The notes under the pieces: generated by a model
Databases searched by the model: none
What the model was told of the DNA's origin: nothing
The model's input: the letters and a program-made list of their open reading frames with translations, nothing else
Made by a program: the position numbers and the translations under genes
Shown here: positions 10,017 through 18,839 of the stretch, piece by piece
How positions within the stretch are numbered: position 1 is the first letter of the stretch
Layout: each line of letters opens with the position of its first letter
Assembly: GCA_964409245.1 (NCBI GenBank)
Contig: CAYPCQ010000032.1
Span: 1 to 64,000, forward strand
Direction of reading: 5' to 3'
Source of the DNA: CAIMWS01 sp964409245
Lineage (GTDB): Bacteria; Verrucomicrobiota; Verrucomicrobiia; Limisphaerales; UBA1319
Length of the DNA stretch: 64,000 nucleotides

Positions 10017-11222
10017 ATGGTAACAACCGCCGAAGCCCCGGAGTGTTCGCCCAAGACGACCCTGGAAACCATATTGTCATCCCCGGAGGGCAAACGGATC
10101 CTCAGCTGCATCCAATGCGGCACCTGCGCCGGCGCCTGCCCCTACGGGGAATACATGGACTACCCGCCGCGCCGCATCATCAACCTGCTGCGCCGCGGCA
10201 ATGTGGAGGAGGTGTTCAAATCGGACAGCATGCTGCGCTGTGTGGCCTGCTATGCGTGCATGGCCAAGTGCCCGCGGGGCATCCGGCTGTCGGATATCCT
10301 CCTGCCGCTGGTCAAGGAGCAGACGCTGATCAACCTGCCCGAGATGCCCGCCGAGCTGCAGAAAGCGCTCCAGAACACGCTGCGCTACGGCAATCCCATG
10401 GGCGAATCCTCCCGCAAGCGCGCCGCGTGGGCCGCCACCTCCAAAATCCCGGTGCCGATCCTCGCCGATCTCAAGCGGCCGGTGGATGTGCTCTGGTTTG
10501 TGGAGTGTTACACCTCCTATTACAGCCGCGGCCAGGACAACAGCCGGGCCGTCGCCAAGCTGTTCCACGCCCTGGGCATTGATTTCGCGATCCTCGGCAA
10601 CGAGGAAAAATGCGCGGGGGATTGCGGCCAGCTGACCTGGGAGTCGGGCCTGTTCGAGACCCTGACCGACTACAACATGGCCATCTTCCATAAATATAAA
10701 TTCAACCGGATCGTGACCGGCGACGCCCACGCGTTCAACGCCTTCCGCATCCGTTATCCCATGTACGGCTTTGCTTACCCGGTGGAGCAAACTTCCACCT
10801 TCTTCGTGCCTTTCCTGGACCGGTTGAAACCGCTGTTCAAGAAAAAGCTCAACTATACGGTCACGTATCACGATGCCTGCTGCCTCGGGCGCCGGGCGGG
10901 AAAATACGAGGAGCCCCGGGAGCTGCTGCGGGCCATTCCCGGCATCCGGCTGGTCGAGATGGCCCACCACCGCATCAATTCCATCTGCTGCGGGGGCGGG
11001 GGCGGAGGGATGTGGCTGGACACCTTCTTCAAGGCCAGGGGCATGGAGCGGTTGTCCGAGCGCCGCGTTCACGAAGCCATCCGCACCGGGGCGGATGTGC
11101 TGGCCGTATCCTGTCCCTATGAAATCTACCGGTTCGAGGACGCCCTGAAGGTCATTCCGCATGAGCAGCCCATGGTTGTGCGGGATGTGGTCGAACTGAT
11201 GGCCGAGGCGCTGGGGGATTGA
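10017..11222 (+). CDS. HdrC/HdrB-like fusion: (Fe-S)-binding CCG-domain protein
   Basis: This soluble 401-residue protein begins with an HdrC-like dicluster ferredoxin (C31/34/37/41 and C75/78/81/85). HdrB-like CCG motifs follow, including YHDACCLGRR and SICCGGGGGGMW. In heterodisulfide reductases the CCG motifs hold the noncubane Fe-S clusters that reduce a disulfide. Outside methanogens the disulfide substrate is usually unknown. AAAGGAGAA upstream is a good ribosome-binding site. The gene is 21 bases after the membrane oxidoreductase and about 57 bases before the HdrA-like gene, so the three probably act together. Confidence 0.87.
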   Translation: MVTTAEAPECSPKTTLETILSSPEGKRILSCIQCGTCAGACPYGEYMDYPPRRIINLLRRGNVEEVFKSDSMLRCVACYACMAKCPRGIRLSDILLPLVKEQTLINLPEMPAELQKALQNTLRYGNPMGESSRKRAAWAATSKIPVPILADLKRPVDVLWFVECYTSYYSRGQDNSRAVAKLFHALGIDFAILGNEEKCAGDCGQLTWESGLFETLTDYNMAIFHKYKFNRIVTGDAHAFNAFRIRYPMYGFAYPVEQTSTFFVPFLDRLKPLFKKKLNYTVTYHDACCLGRRAGKYEEPRELLRAIPGIRLVEMAHHRINSICCGGGGGGMWLDTFFKARGMERLSERRVHEAIRTGADVLAVSCPYEIYRFEDALKVIPHEQPMVVRDVVELMAEALGD

Positions 11223-11279
11223 ACTTGCCCGGCTTGTTCCTGGGATTGAGCAACTTTAAACCTTAACCGCAAGCACCTT

Positions 11280-13319
11280 ATGGTAAGCCAAAAAAAAGAG
11301 CCGGTCCGCATCGGTTTTTTTATCTGCCAATGCGGGATGAATATTGCCAGCGTGGTCGATGTGGAGAAGGTGGCCAGCCAGGCGGCCGCCTTGCCCGGGG
11401 TGGTGGTTTCCCGGACCTACAAGTATATGTGCTCCGACCCGGGCCAGGAATTGATCCAACAGGACATCCGCGACCAGCGGTTGAACCGGGTGATCGTCGC
11501 CGCCTGCTCGCCGCTCCTGCACGAACACACCTTCCGGGAAGCCGTGGCCAAAGGAGGGCTTAATCCCTATTACTTCCAGATGGTCAATATCCGGGAACAC
11601 GATGCCTGGGTGCATACGGATCGCGGGGAGGCCACCCGGAAAGCCATGGCCCTGGCCAGGGCCGCCGTGCAGCGTGTGCCCTGGCACAAGCCGCTGGATG
11701 TGAAGCATGTTGCCATCGCCCCCAATGTCCTGGTCGTGGGGGGAGGCATCGCGGGCATCCACGCTGCGCTGACCCTGGCCAACGGGGGCAAGCACGTTTA
11801 CCTCGTGGAGCGGGAGGCCACCATCGGCGGCCACATGGCCAGGTTCGACAAAACCTTCCCCACGCTGGATTGCGCCGCCTGTGTGCTGTCGCCCAAGATG
11901 GCCGCTGCTGGTTCGCATCGCAATATTACGCTTTGGACCTATTCCGACGTGATCAAGGTGGATGGCAGCGTGGGCAACTACAAGGTCACCGTCCGGCGCA
12001 AGCCGCGCTACGTGCTGGAGGATCTTTGCACCGGCTGCCTGGAATGTGTGAACGCCTGCATCTACAAGGAGCCCAAGTTCCCGGATGAATTCAACCTGGG
12101 CCTGGGCAAGCGCAAGCCGGTTTACCTTCCCTTCCCGCAAGCCATTCCCGCCGTGGCAACCATCGATCCCGAAACGTGCATCGAGCTGAAAACTGGCAAA
12201 TGCAAGAAGACCTGTGTGGAAGCCTGTGCCGACCGCCAGGCCATCGACTTCAAGCAGAAGGAGGAAATCCGTGACGTCGTGGTGGGGACCGTCATCGTGG
12301 CCACTGGATTCCAAACCTTCGATCCCAGGAAAGTGCCATATTACGGCTATGGCGCTTATCCCAACGTTTATACCAGCCTGGAAGTGGAGCGCCTGGTCAA
12401 TGCCTCCGGCCCCACGGGCGGGGAGATCGTTTTGCGCGATGGCCGGCGGCCCAAAAAGGTGGCCATCGTCCATTGCGTCGGCTCGCGCGATGAGAACACC
12501 AACCGCTGGTGCTCGCGGGTGTGCTGCCTGTATTCGCTGAAGCTGGCCCACTTGATCCACGAGCGGACCGGCGCGGCGATTTATAACTATTACATCGATA
12601 TCCGCACGCCCGGCAAACACATGGAGGAGTTTTACAATCGCATCTGCGAGGAGGGGGTGAACCTGATCCGCGGCCGCGTGGCCGATGTTTACCCGGACCA
12701 GGCGCCGGAGGCTGAAGGCCGGCTGATCGTGCAGGCCGAGGATACGCTGATGAACGCGATCTCCAAGAACTCCGTGGACATGGTGGTGCTGGCGGTGGGA
12801 TTGGAGGCCAATCCGGACGCCCAGAATATCCGGCGCATGTTCAACATGAGCTGCAGCAACGAGGGCTTCTTCCTGGAGCGCCATCCCAAGCTGGCGCCGG
12901 TGAGCACCTTCACCGATGGCATTTTTCTGGCCGGTTGCTGCCAGGGGCCGAAGGATATCCCTGATTCCGTGGCCCAGGCGGGCGCCGCCGCCGCGGAGGT
13001 TTTTGCCCTCATCGATAAAGGCCACGTGGAAATGGAGCCGAACACCGCCTATGTGCTGGAGGATGAATGCTCCGGCTGCAAATCCTGCATGCCCTTGTGC
13101 CCCTACAGCGCCATCTCTTTCGAGCCGGAAAAGGAGGCTGCCCACATCAACGAGGCGCTCTGCAAAGGCTGCGGCACCTGCGTGGCATCCTGCCCTTCGG
13201 GGTCCATCAAACAAAATTTGTTTGAGGACGAGCAGATCTTCAGCGAAATATCGGGAATCCTCGCGGCCGATATGCCCCAAATAGCTGCGGCGGAGGTTGT
13301 TGCACAGCCCGCCGGTTGA
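11280..13319 (+). CDS. HdrA-like FAD/Fe-S oxidoreductase
   Basis: This 679-residue CoB-CoM heterodisulfide reductase subunit A-like flavoprotein has an N-terminal domain with ICQCG (15-19), a Rossmann FAD site VVGGGIAG (152-159), a cluster near FPTLDCAAC, and a ferredoxin motif C250/253/256/260. Two [4Fe-4S] motifs close the protein, starting at DECSGCKSC and LCKGCGTC. HdrA is the flavin hub, and in some relatives the bifurcating subunit, that feeds HdrBC. No mvhD, hydrogenase, formate dehydrogenase or flox gene follows, so the electron donor is unclear. A terminator stands 57 bases downstream, making this the last gene of the operon. Confidence 0.9.
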   Translation: MVSQKKEPVRIGFFICQCGMNIASVVDVEKVASQAAALPGVVVSRTYKYMCSDPGQELIQQDIRDQRLNRVIVAACSPLLHEHTFREAVAKGGLNPYYFQMVNIREHDAWVHTDRGEATRKAMALARAAVQRVPWHKPLDVKHVAIAPNVLVVGGGIAGIHAALTLANGGKHVYLVEREATIGGHMARFDKTFPTLDCAACVLSPKMAAAGSHRNITLWTYSDVIKVDGSVGNYKVTVRRKPRYVLEDLCTGCLECVNACIYKEPKFPDEFNLGLGKRKPVYLPFPQAIPAVATIDPETCIELKTGKCKKTCVEACADRQAIDFKQKEEIRDVVVGTVIVATGFQTFDPRKVPYYGYGAYPNVYTSLEVERLVNASGPTGGEIVLRDGRRPKKVAIVHCVGSRDENTNRWCSRVCCLYSLKLAHLIHERTGAAIYNYYIDIRTPGKHMEEFYNRICEEGVNLIRGRVADVYPDQAPEAEGRLIVQAEDTLMNAISKNSVDMVVLAVGLEANPDAQNIRRMFNMSCSNEGFFLERHPKLAPVSTFTDGIFLAGCCQGPKDIPDSVAQAGAAAAEVFALIDKGHVEMEPNTAYVLEDECSGCKSCMPLCPYSAISFEPEKEAAHINEALCKGCGTCVASCPSGSIKQNLFEDEQIFSEISGILAADMPQIAAAEVVAQPAG

Positions 13320-13375
13320 GGGATTGGGAAGTCCGGCCAGGCCTTTGGCTGACCTCCGGCCGGGGGCTGGAGGCG

Positions 13376-13401
13376 GGCGGGGATACCCCCGCCTTTTTTT
13401 T
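13376..13401 (+). terminator. Intrinsic terminator of the etf-hdr operon
   Basis: A perfect 7-bp GC stem (GGCGGGG at 13376-13382 with CCCCGCC at 13387-13393) closes a 4-base loop and is followed by eight Ts. It lies between the HdrA-like gene and ribBA and separates the two transcription units. Confidence 0.85.
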
Positions 13402-13450
13402 ATTGCTGAATTCCGTCCGGCGATGGTTTAGCTTCCTCGCGGTTTTATGT

Positions 13451-14650
13451 ATGAAGAGCCATTTGGACTCGATTGAGTCAGTCATTGAAGACATCAAGAA
13501 CGGCCGGTTGGTGGTGGTGGTGGATGACGAGGACCGCGAAAATGAAGGGGACTTGATCATGGCCGCTGAACATGCGACGCCCGAAGCCATCAATTTCATG
13601 GCTCGGTTCGGCCGCGGTTTGGTCTGCGTGCCCACCACGGGTGAGCGTTTGCAGCAGTTGGGCATCCCCGAGATGGTCAACCAGAACCGGGAAAGCTTCA
13701 AAACGGATTTCCAGGTGACGGTGGATGCCGCCCAGGGCATCACTACCGGCATCAGCGCGGCGGACCGCGCCCGCACCATCCAACTCATGGCTGACGCCCG
13801 CACCATGCCGCAGGATCTGGTCCAGCCGGGCCACGTTTTCCCCTTGCGCGCCAAGCCGGGTGGCGTGCTGCAGCGGGCCGGCCATACCGAGGCCGCGGTG
13901 GATCTGGTCCGGCTCGCGGGGTGCCGTCCCATGGGCATCATCTGTGAAATCATGAGCGACGACGGCACCATGGCGCGCCTGCCGGAGCTGCGGCGGTTCG
14001 CCAAAAAACACCGGCTGAAGATCTGTTCCATCGAGGCGCTGATCCAATACCGCCGCCGCTGCGAAATCCTGGTGGAGCGGGTCGAGGTGGTGCAGCTGCC
14101 CACGGAATACGGCAATTTCGAGCTGCATTTATACCGGTCCAAAACCGATGGCCAGCCGCATGTGGCGCTGGTCATGGGCAAGATCAGCAAAAACGAGCCC
14201 CTCCTGGTGCGGGTGCATAGTGAGTGCATGACCGGCGACGTGTTCGGATCCCAGCGCTGCGATTGCGGTCCCCAGCTGCACCAGGCTATGAAGCAGATTT
14301 CCCAGGCGGGCAAGGGGGTGCTGGTTTACATGCGCCAGGAGGGCCGGGGCATCGGGCTGACGCCCAAAATCCAAGCCTACAAATTGCAGGAGCGTGGGCT
14401 GGATACCGTGGAGGCCAACCTCAAACTCGGCTTCGCAACGGATTTGCGCGAATACGGCCTGGGCGCCCAAATCCTGGCGGATTTGGGGTTGAAAAAAATC
14501 CGGCTGCTGACGAACAATCCCAAGAAGCTGGTCGGGTTGCAGGGCTATGGGATCGAGATCATCGAGCAGTTGCCCATCCGCGTGAAGCCGAATCCCCATA
14601 ATGCCCGCTACCTGGAAACAAAGCGCCAGAAACTGGGCCATTTGCTATAG
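13451..14650 (+). CDS. ribBA: Bifunctional DHBP synthase / GTP cyclohydrolase II
   Basis: This 399-residue riboflavin enzyme makes both pathway precursors. The N-terminal 3,4-dihydroxy-2-butanone 4-phosphate synthase domain carries the acidic metal/substrate motif DDEDRENEGD (25-34) and GHTEA (144-148). The C-terminal GTP cyclohydrolase II domain has the zinc cysteines C259, C270 and C272 and the RQEGRGIGL motif. The ATG at 13451 is chosen because homologues begin close to the SIESVIEDIKNG helix; an in-frame upstream extension reads through the terminator and looks non-coding. ribH follows after 10 bases. Only about 50 bases separate the gene from the upstream terminator, leaving no room for an FMN riboswitch. 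Confidence 0.95.
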   Translation: MKSHLDSIESVIEDIKNGRLVVVVDDEDRENEGDLIMAAEHATPEAINFMARFGRGLVCVPTTGERLQQLGIPEMVNQNRESFKTDFQVTVDAAQGITTGISAADRARTIQLMADARTMPQDLVQPGHVFPLRAKPGGVLQRAGHTEAAVDLVRLAGCRPMGIICEIMSDDGTMARLPELRRFAKKHRLKICSIEALIQYRRRCEILVERVEVVQLPTEYGNFELHLYRSKTDGQPHVALVMGKISKNEPLLVRVHSECMTGDVFGSQRCDCGPQLHQAMKQISQAGKGVLVYMRQEGRGIGLTPKIQAYKLQERGLDTVEANLKLGFATDLREYGLGAQILADLGLKKIRLLTNNPKKLVGLQGYGIEIIEQLPIRVKPNPHNARYLETKRQKLGHLL

Positions 14651-14660
14651 AGGATCAAAT

Positions 14661-15149
14661 ATGCTGAAACCCGTCCGCAAAAAGAAATTGCGCGTCCCGC
14701 AGGGCGAATTCTTCATCATCGCCTCCAAATATAACGCCCGCTATGTGGACGCCATGCTGCGGGCGGCCCAGGGAGCCCTTAAGGAAGCCGGTGTGACCCG
14801 GGTTCAGACCATCCGGGTTCCCGGCGCTTTTGAAATTCCTGCGGTGGCCAGTTCCGTGGCGTGCCAGGACAGCAACGATCTGGCGGCCATCATTTGCCTG
14901 GGCGTTGTGATTCGGGGGGAGACGGCTCATGCCCAACTGGTTGCGGAGGGGGTCACCCATGCCCTGGCCGGTCTGCAAGTCAGCTTCCATCTGCCCGTGA
15001 TCCATGGCGTCTTGCTGCTCGATAACGAGGAGCAGGCCAGGGTCCGGTGCCTCGGCAAGGAACACAATCGCGGCCTGGAGGCTGCCCAAACCGCCCTGGC
15101 CATGGCGGCCGTCATGGAAAAGGTGTTTCCCGACGATGTGCCGTTTTAA
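14661..15149 (+). CDS. ribH: 6,7-dimethyl-8-ribityllumazine synthase
   Basis: This 162-residue protein condenses the two RibBA-derived branches into the riboflavin precursor lumazine. Family motifs are FIIASKYNARYVD near the N-terminus, VPGAFEIP (53-60), VVIRGETAH ending at the catalytic His90, and DNEEQA. The start at 14661 follows AGGATCAAAT and lies 10 bases after ribBA, so the two genes probably share a transcript. nusB, a frequent neighbour, is absent. Confidence 0.95.
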   Translation: MLKPVRKKKLRVPQGEFFIIASKYNARYVDAMLRAAQGALKEAGVTRVQTIRVPGAFEIPAVASSVACQDSNDLAAIICLGVVIRGETAHAQLVAEGVTHALAGLQVSFHLPVIHGVLLLDNEEQARVRCLGKEHNRGLEAAQTALAMAAVMEKVFPDDVPF

Positions 15150-15248
15150 GTTTTTTTCGGTTTTTGCCTGTGGCGAACCGGGGAGATTGGATGCAAACTG
15201 CTGGCTATAAAAAGGATAGGATTTTTTTCAAGGGTTTCCACAGGGCTA

Positions 15249-15276
15249 TTGCCTTCGGCCCGGTTTGTGTTATACC
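15249..15276 (+). promoter_or_regulatory. Possible promoter upstream of the ATP-grasp/GCS2 genes
   Basis: TTGCCT (15249-15254) and TATACC (15271-15276) are spaced by 16 bases and point toward the ATP-grasp gene and the small frame at 15310. This is a pattern match only. Confidence 0.35.
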
Positions 15277-15309
15277 TCCCTTGCGAATCGACGCTTTGCG
15301 TTCCACGCC

Positions 15310-15459
15310 ATGAACATTGATGCTGCTACGAGTCTGGAAGACGAGCCTGGCCCTACCCGGGCTTTCGAGGTATCCTTTACCATGGTCCCACCCTCCCCGG
15401 ATACGGGCCAAACCATCACCGCCTTGGATCTGATGCTTCCGCATTCGCGTGTCGTATAA
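15310..15459 (+). CDS. Possible 49-residue peptide (uncertain)
   Basis: A short ATG-initiated frame lies about 35 bases after the promoter-like element and ahead of the ATP-grasp gene. The product is acidic with no signal peptide, membrane helix or family I recognise, and no good ribosome-binding site is visible. It may be a leader peptide or chance. Confidence 0.18.
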   Translation: MNIDAATSLEDEPGPTRAFEVSFTMVPPSPDTGQTITALDLMLPHSRVV

Positions 15460-15525
15460 AAAACTGGCGGCGGCCGGATTCAACCTTCGGAACGGAGTGG
15501 GTTGTCCTTTGCGCCAGATTCATTT

Positions 15526-16992
15526 ATGCCCATTTTGATCGTAGTGAACAATCCCCAGGAGTGGCCTTTGGAAGTGCCGGGGGTCACCGTGACGGCGGCG
15601 AAATCGTATCTCACCGAGGCCCAATACGGGGATTTGGACAGCGCCAAGGTTTTCAATTTCTGCCGCTCTTACCGCTACCAAAGCATCGGCTATTACGTGA
15701 GCCTGCTCGCAGCCGCCCGGGGGCACAAGCCGTTCCCGAACATCACCACCATCCAGGACATGAAGTCCCCCACCATGATCCGCCTCATGTCCGACGAATT
15801 GGAGGAACTCATCCAGGAAAGCCTGGCCGGCATCCGCTCCAATAAGTTCACGCTGAGCATCTATTTCGGCAAAAACCTGGCCCGCAAATACGACCGCCTC
15901 AGCCAGGAGTTGTTCAAGCAGGTCCAGGCGCCGTTTCTGCGCGCGCAGTTTGTGCGCAACGACCATTGGGACTTGCGCAGCATCGGGCCGATTTCCGCCA
16001 TGGAAATCCCCGCGCCCCACCGCCCGTTTGTCATCGACGTCACCACCGAGTTCTTCGGCCAGCGCCGGTTTTCCATCCAGCGCAAAACCTTCGACCGCTA
16101 CGACCTGGCCATACTTTACGAGCCGGCTGACAAAAACCAGGCCTCCGACGATGGCGCCATCAAGAAATTCGCCAAGGCCGCCAACCAGCTGGGCATCGGC
16201 ACGGAGATCATCACCAAGGAGGAATACAACCGGGTGGCGGAGTTCGACGCCCTGTTCATCCGCGAGACCACCGGCGTGAACCATCATACCTACCGCTTCT
16301 CCCGCCGCGCCCAGGCGGAAGGCCTGGTAGTGGTGGACGATCCCGAGTCCATCGTCAAATGCGCCAACAAGGTTTACCTGGCCGAATTGCTGGACCATCG
16401 CAAGATCCTGACCCCGAAAACGATGATCGTCCACCGCGACAACGTGTCGGAGATCATCCCCACGCTCGGGCTGCCCTGCGTCCTGAAAAAGCCCGACTCC
16501 TCTTTTTCCCAGGGGGTGATCAAGGTGGACGAGCCCGCCGATGTCGAGCGCCACGCGGAAGCCTTGCTGGAAAAGACCGACCTGTTCATTGCCCAGGAAT
16601 TCCTCCCCACCAGCTTCGACTGGCGCGTGGGGATCTTCGACCGCAAGCCGTTGTATGCCTGCCAGTATTTCATGGCCGCCAAGCACTGGCAGATCGTGAA
16701 CCGCGATGAGAACCAGGAGGAGAATTACGGCCGCGTCAAAACCCTGCCGGTCGAGCTGGCCCCCACCACCGTGGTGCGCACCGCGCTCAAGGCGGCGAAC
16801 CTCATCGGTGACGGGCTCTACGGGGTGGATCTGAAAAAAATCGGACGCCAGGTTTACGTCATTGAGATCAATGACAATCCCACCATCCAATCCGGCTCCG
16901 AGGATATGGTGCTCAAGGACGAGCTTTATCGGCGGATCATGGAGGTGTTCCTCCAGCGCCTGGAGCGGCGCCGGCAGGGCCTTACCCGTTAA
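15526..16992 (+). CDS. RimK-like ATP-grasp ligase with N-terminal RLAN-type domain
   Basis: The 488-residue protein has an N-terminal RimK-like ATP-grasp-associated region (about 1-200) and a C-terminal ATP-grasp domain. The latter has PCVLKKPDSSFSQGV as the nucleotide-binding lysine loop, AQEFLPTSFDWRVGIF, and the metal-binding YVIEINDNPT near the end. ATP-grasp enzymes of this kind join a carboxylate to an amine, typically adding an amino acid to a peptide, protein or small acceptor. The ATG at 15526 begins the first core strand (MPILIVVNN); a TTG 24 bases upstream is less likely. A GCS2 ligase follows 39 bases later. Association of these two ligase types is recurrent, and the product is generally unknown. 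Confidence 0.85.
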   Translation: MPILIVVNNPQEWPLEVPGVTVTAAKSYLTEAQYGDLDSAKVFNFCRSYRYQSIGYYVSLLAAARGHKPFPNITTIQDMKSPTMIRLMSDELEELIQESLAGIRSNKFTLSIYFGKNLARKYDRLSQELFKQVQAPFLRAQFVRNDHWDLRSIGPISAMEIPAPHRPFVIDVTTEFFGQRRFSIQRKTFDRYDLAILYEPADKNQASDDGAIKKFAKAANQLGIGTEIITKEEYNRVAEFDALFIRETTGVNHHTYRFSRRAQAEGLVVVDDPESIVKCANKVYLAELLDHRKILTPKTMIVHRDNVSEIIPTLGLPCVLKKPDSSFSQGVIKVDEPADVERHAEALLEKTDLFIAQEFLPTSFDWRVGIFDRKPLYACQYFMAAKHWQIVNRDENQEENYGRVKTLPVELAPTTVVRTALKAANLIGDGLYGVDLKKIGRQVYVIEINDNPTIQSGSEDMVLKDELYRRIMEVFLQRLERRRQGLTR

Positions 16993-17031
16993 GGTTGGGG
17001 TTCCCCTGATCCTTGCCTCGTTGAATTCCGC

Positions 17032-18330
17032 ATGAATTCCGACCTCCCAGCCGCAGAATCCGCCGCTCCGGCCCTGGCCGCAGAGCAGTCCGGTCGCCCG
17101 CTGTCGCTTTTTGAGGGCGTGGGGGTGGAGTTGGAATACATGATTGTGGAGGCCCAAACGCTGGCGGTGCGGCCGGTGGCGGATGCCATCCTCCGGGATG
17201 CGGACGGCACGCCGTGCGGCTCGCTGGAGGAGGGGCAACTGGGGTGGTCCAACGAGCTGGTGGCCCACGTCATCGAACTCAAAACCAAGCGGCCTGCAAC
17301 CTCGCTGCCGGAGGTGGCCGGCCAGGCCCAGGAGGATGTGCGCGAAATCAACCGCCGGCTCCAGGCCGCAGGCGCTTGTTTGCTGCCCACCGCCATGCAT
17401 CCCTGGATGGATCCCCGGACCGAAACCCGCCTCTGGCCCCACGAATACGGCGAGGTTTACCAGGCGTTCAACCGCGTTTTCGGGTGCCAGGGCCATGGCT
17501 GGTCCAACCTCCAGAGCATGCATTTGAATTTCCCTTTCGCCGACGATGCCGAGTTCGCCCGCCTGCATGCGGCCATCCGGTTGGTGCTGCCGCTGCTGCC
17601 AGCCCTGGCGGCCAGCTCCCCGGTGATGGATGGCCGGCTCACCGGAACCCTCGACAACCGGCTGGCGGTTTACCGCACCAATTGCGTTCGCGTTCCGGCC
17701 ATCACCGGCCGGGTCATCCCGGAGGCGGTCTTCAGCCGTGCCGATTATGAGCGGGACATCCTGGAGCGCATCTACGCCGATATCGCCCCCCACGATCCCG
17801 AGGGGATCCTCCAGGACGAATGGCTCAATGCCCGCGGCGCCATCGCCCGGTTCGGGCGGCAATCCATCGAAATCCGGCTGCTGGACATCCAGGAATGCCC
17901 TGTGGCGGACCTGGCCATCGCCGAACTCATTCTGCGGGTGTTGCGCCGGCTGGTGGCTGGGGAGTGGAGTTCCCTGGAGTTCCAGCAATCTTTTACTGAG
18001 GACGAGCTGGCGCCCACCCTCGACCGGACCATCCAGCATGCTGAGCAGGCCGTGGTGGATCACCCGCGGCTGCTCCAGGCGTTTGGCCTGCCTCCCGGGG
18101 TCCGGACCGTGCGCGCCGTGTGGGAAAGCCTGGCCGAACGGGTTTCGCCCGCGGCGGATGCCGCCAGCCAGCGCTGGCTTTCCGCCCTGGAAGTGATTCT
18201 TGACCGCGGCTGCCTGGCCCGCCGGATCCAAAGCGCCCTGGGGGCCAGCCCCTCCCGCGCCCGGCTCCACGCCGTTTACCAGGAATTGGCCGGCCACCTC
18301 GAATCCGGCAGCCCCTGGATTCCGGATTAG
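17032..18330 (+). CDS. GCS2-family carboxylate-amine ligase (glutamate-cysteine ligase-like)
   Basis: This 432-residue protein shows the GCS2 pattern: an N-terminal GVGVELEYMIV strand with metal-binding acidic residues, PTAMHPWMDP, QSMHLNFPF and a late QSIEIRLLDIQE strand. The fold is shared with glutamine synthetase, and the family makes gamma-glutamyl-type or related amide bonds using ATP. The preceding RimK-like gene suggests a two-ligase pathway to a small peptide or modified amino acid. It is not assigned as gshA because the substrate cannot be read from sequence. Confidence 0.83.
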   Translation: MNSDLPAAESAAPALAAEQSGRPLSLFEGVGVELEYMIVEAQTLAVRPVADAILRDADGTPCGSLEEGQLGWSNELVAHVIELKTKRPATSLPEVAGQAQEDVREINRRLQAAGACLLPTAMHPWMDPRTETRLWPHEYGEVYQAFNRVFGCQGHGWSNLQSMHLNFPFADDAEFARLHAAIRLVLPLLPALAASSPVMDGRLTGTLDNRLAVYRTNCVRVPAITGRVIPEAVFSRADYERDILERIYADIAPHDPEGILQDEWLNARGAIARFGRQSIEIRLLDIQECPVADLAIAELILRVLRRLVAGEWSSLEFQQSFTEDELAPTLDRTIQHAEQAVVDHPRLLQAFGLPPGVRTVRAVWESLAERVSPAADAASQRWLSALEVILDRGCLARRIQSALGASPSRARLHAVYQELAGHLESGSPWIPD

Positions 18331-18419
18331 GATCGACAAAACTGGCCGGTTCCTTATTAGTTGGGGATTGCATGCCGGAATGCGGGTCTGCATGCCCGGT
18401 TGCGATCCCAACCTGAAAA

Positions 18420-18713
18420 ATGAATCCATTTATGAGTGAAAATCCTGAAATCAATTCCGAGCTGGAACGGCTGCGGGCGGAGAACGCCATGCTGAAAAAA
18501 GCCACCACCAAGGGCATCTCCATGAAGATCAGCGAAAAAGGCGCCCTTTCCATCTACGGCATGGGCCGGTTCCCGGTCACGCTGTATAAGGAGCAGTGGT
18601 TGAAGTTGCTGGACATGGCCGATGCCATCAAGGCCTTCATCGCCGACAATGACTCATTGCTGAAAACGAAGGGCCAGGAGAGCCCCGCTGCACCCGCCAA
18701 TCCACCGGTTTAA
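18420..18713 (+). CDS. Small coiled-coil protein of conserved unknown type
   Basis: A 97-residue protein has a leucine-heptad coiled coil (about residues 12-28, ELERLRAENAMLKK). A compact segment follows with KISEKGALSIYGMGRFPVTLY and a helix WLKLLDMADAIKAFI. The latter part resembles a short protein found in diverse bacteria whose function is unknown to me. A second ATG at 18432 is an equally good start. The gene lies 89 bases after the GCS2 ligase on the same strand, but I see no functional link. Confidence 0.65.
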   Translation: MNPFMSENPEINSELERLRAENAMLKKATTKGISMKISEKGALSIYGMGRFPVTLYKEQWLKLLDMADAIKAFIADNDSLLKTKGQESPAAPANPPV

Positions 18714-18839
18714 TGGCTCCCGGCCGGGCTGGCTCCCGGTGGAGTGCGGCCCGGCGGTGGTCCCTTGGGGAGCAAGGCGCACGGGCGTTCCGCGATGGAC
18801 AAAGCGGTCCGGACAGTGTTTCATGGCGGGGAGATTATT

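Larger units (their letters stand above)
15150..15525. other. Intergenic region between ribH and the ATP-grasp gene
   Basis: About 375 bases hold a promoter-like element (15249-15276) and a 49-codon frame, both listed separately. No terminator stem was found after ribH, only T-rich tracts. No RNA gene was recognised. Confidence 0.4.

Noticed and set aside
13320..13450. FMN riboswitch upstream of ribBA
   Set aside because: The only structure is an intrinsic terminator; fewer than 50 bases remain before the start and none of the RFN-element motifs is present.
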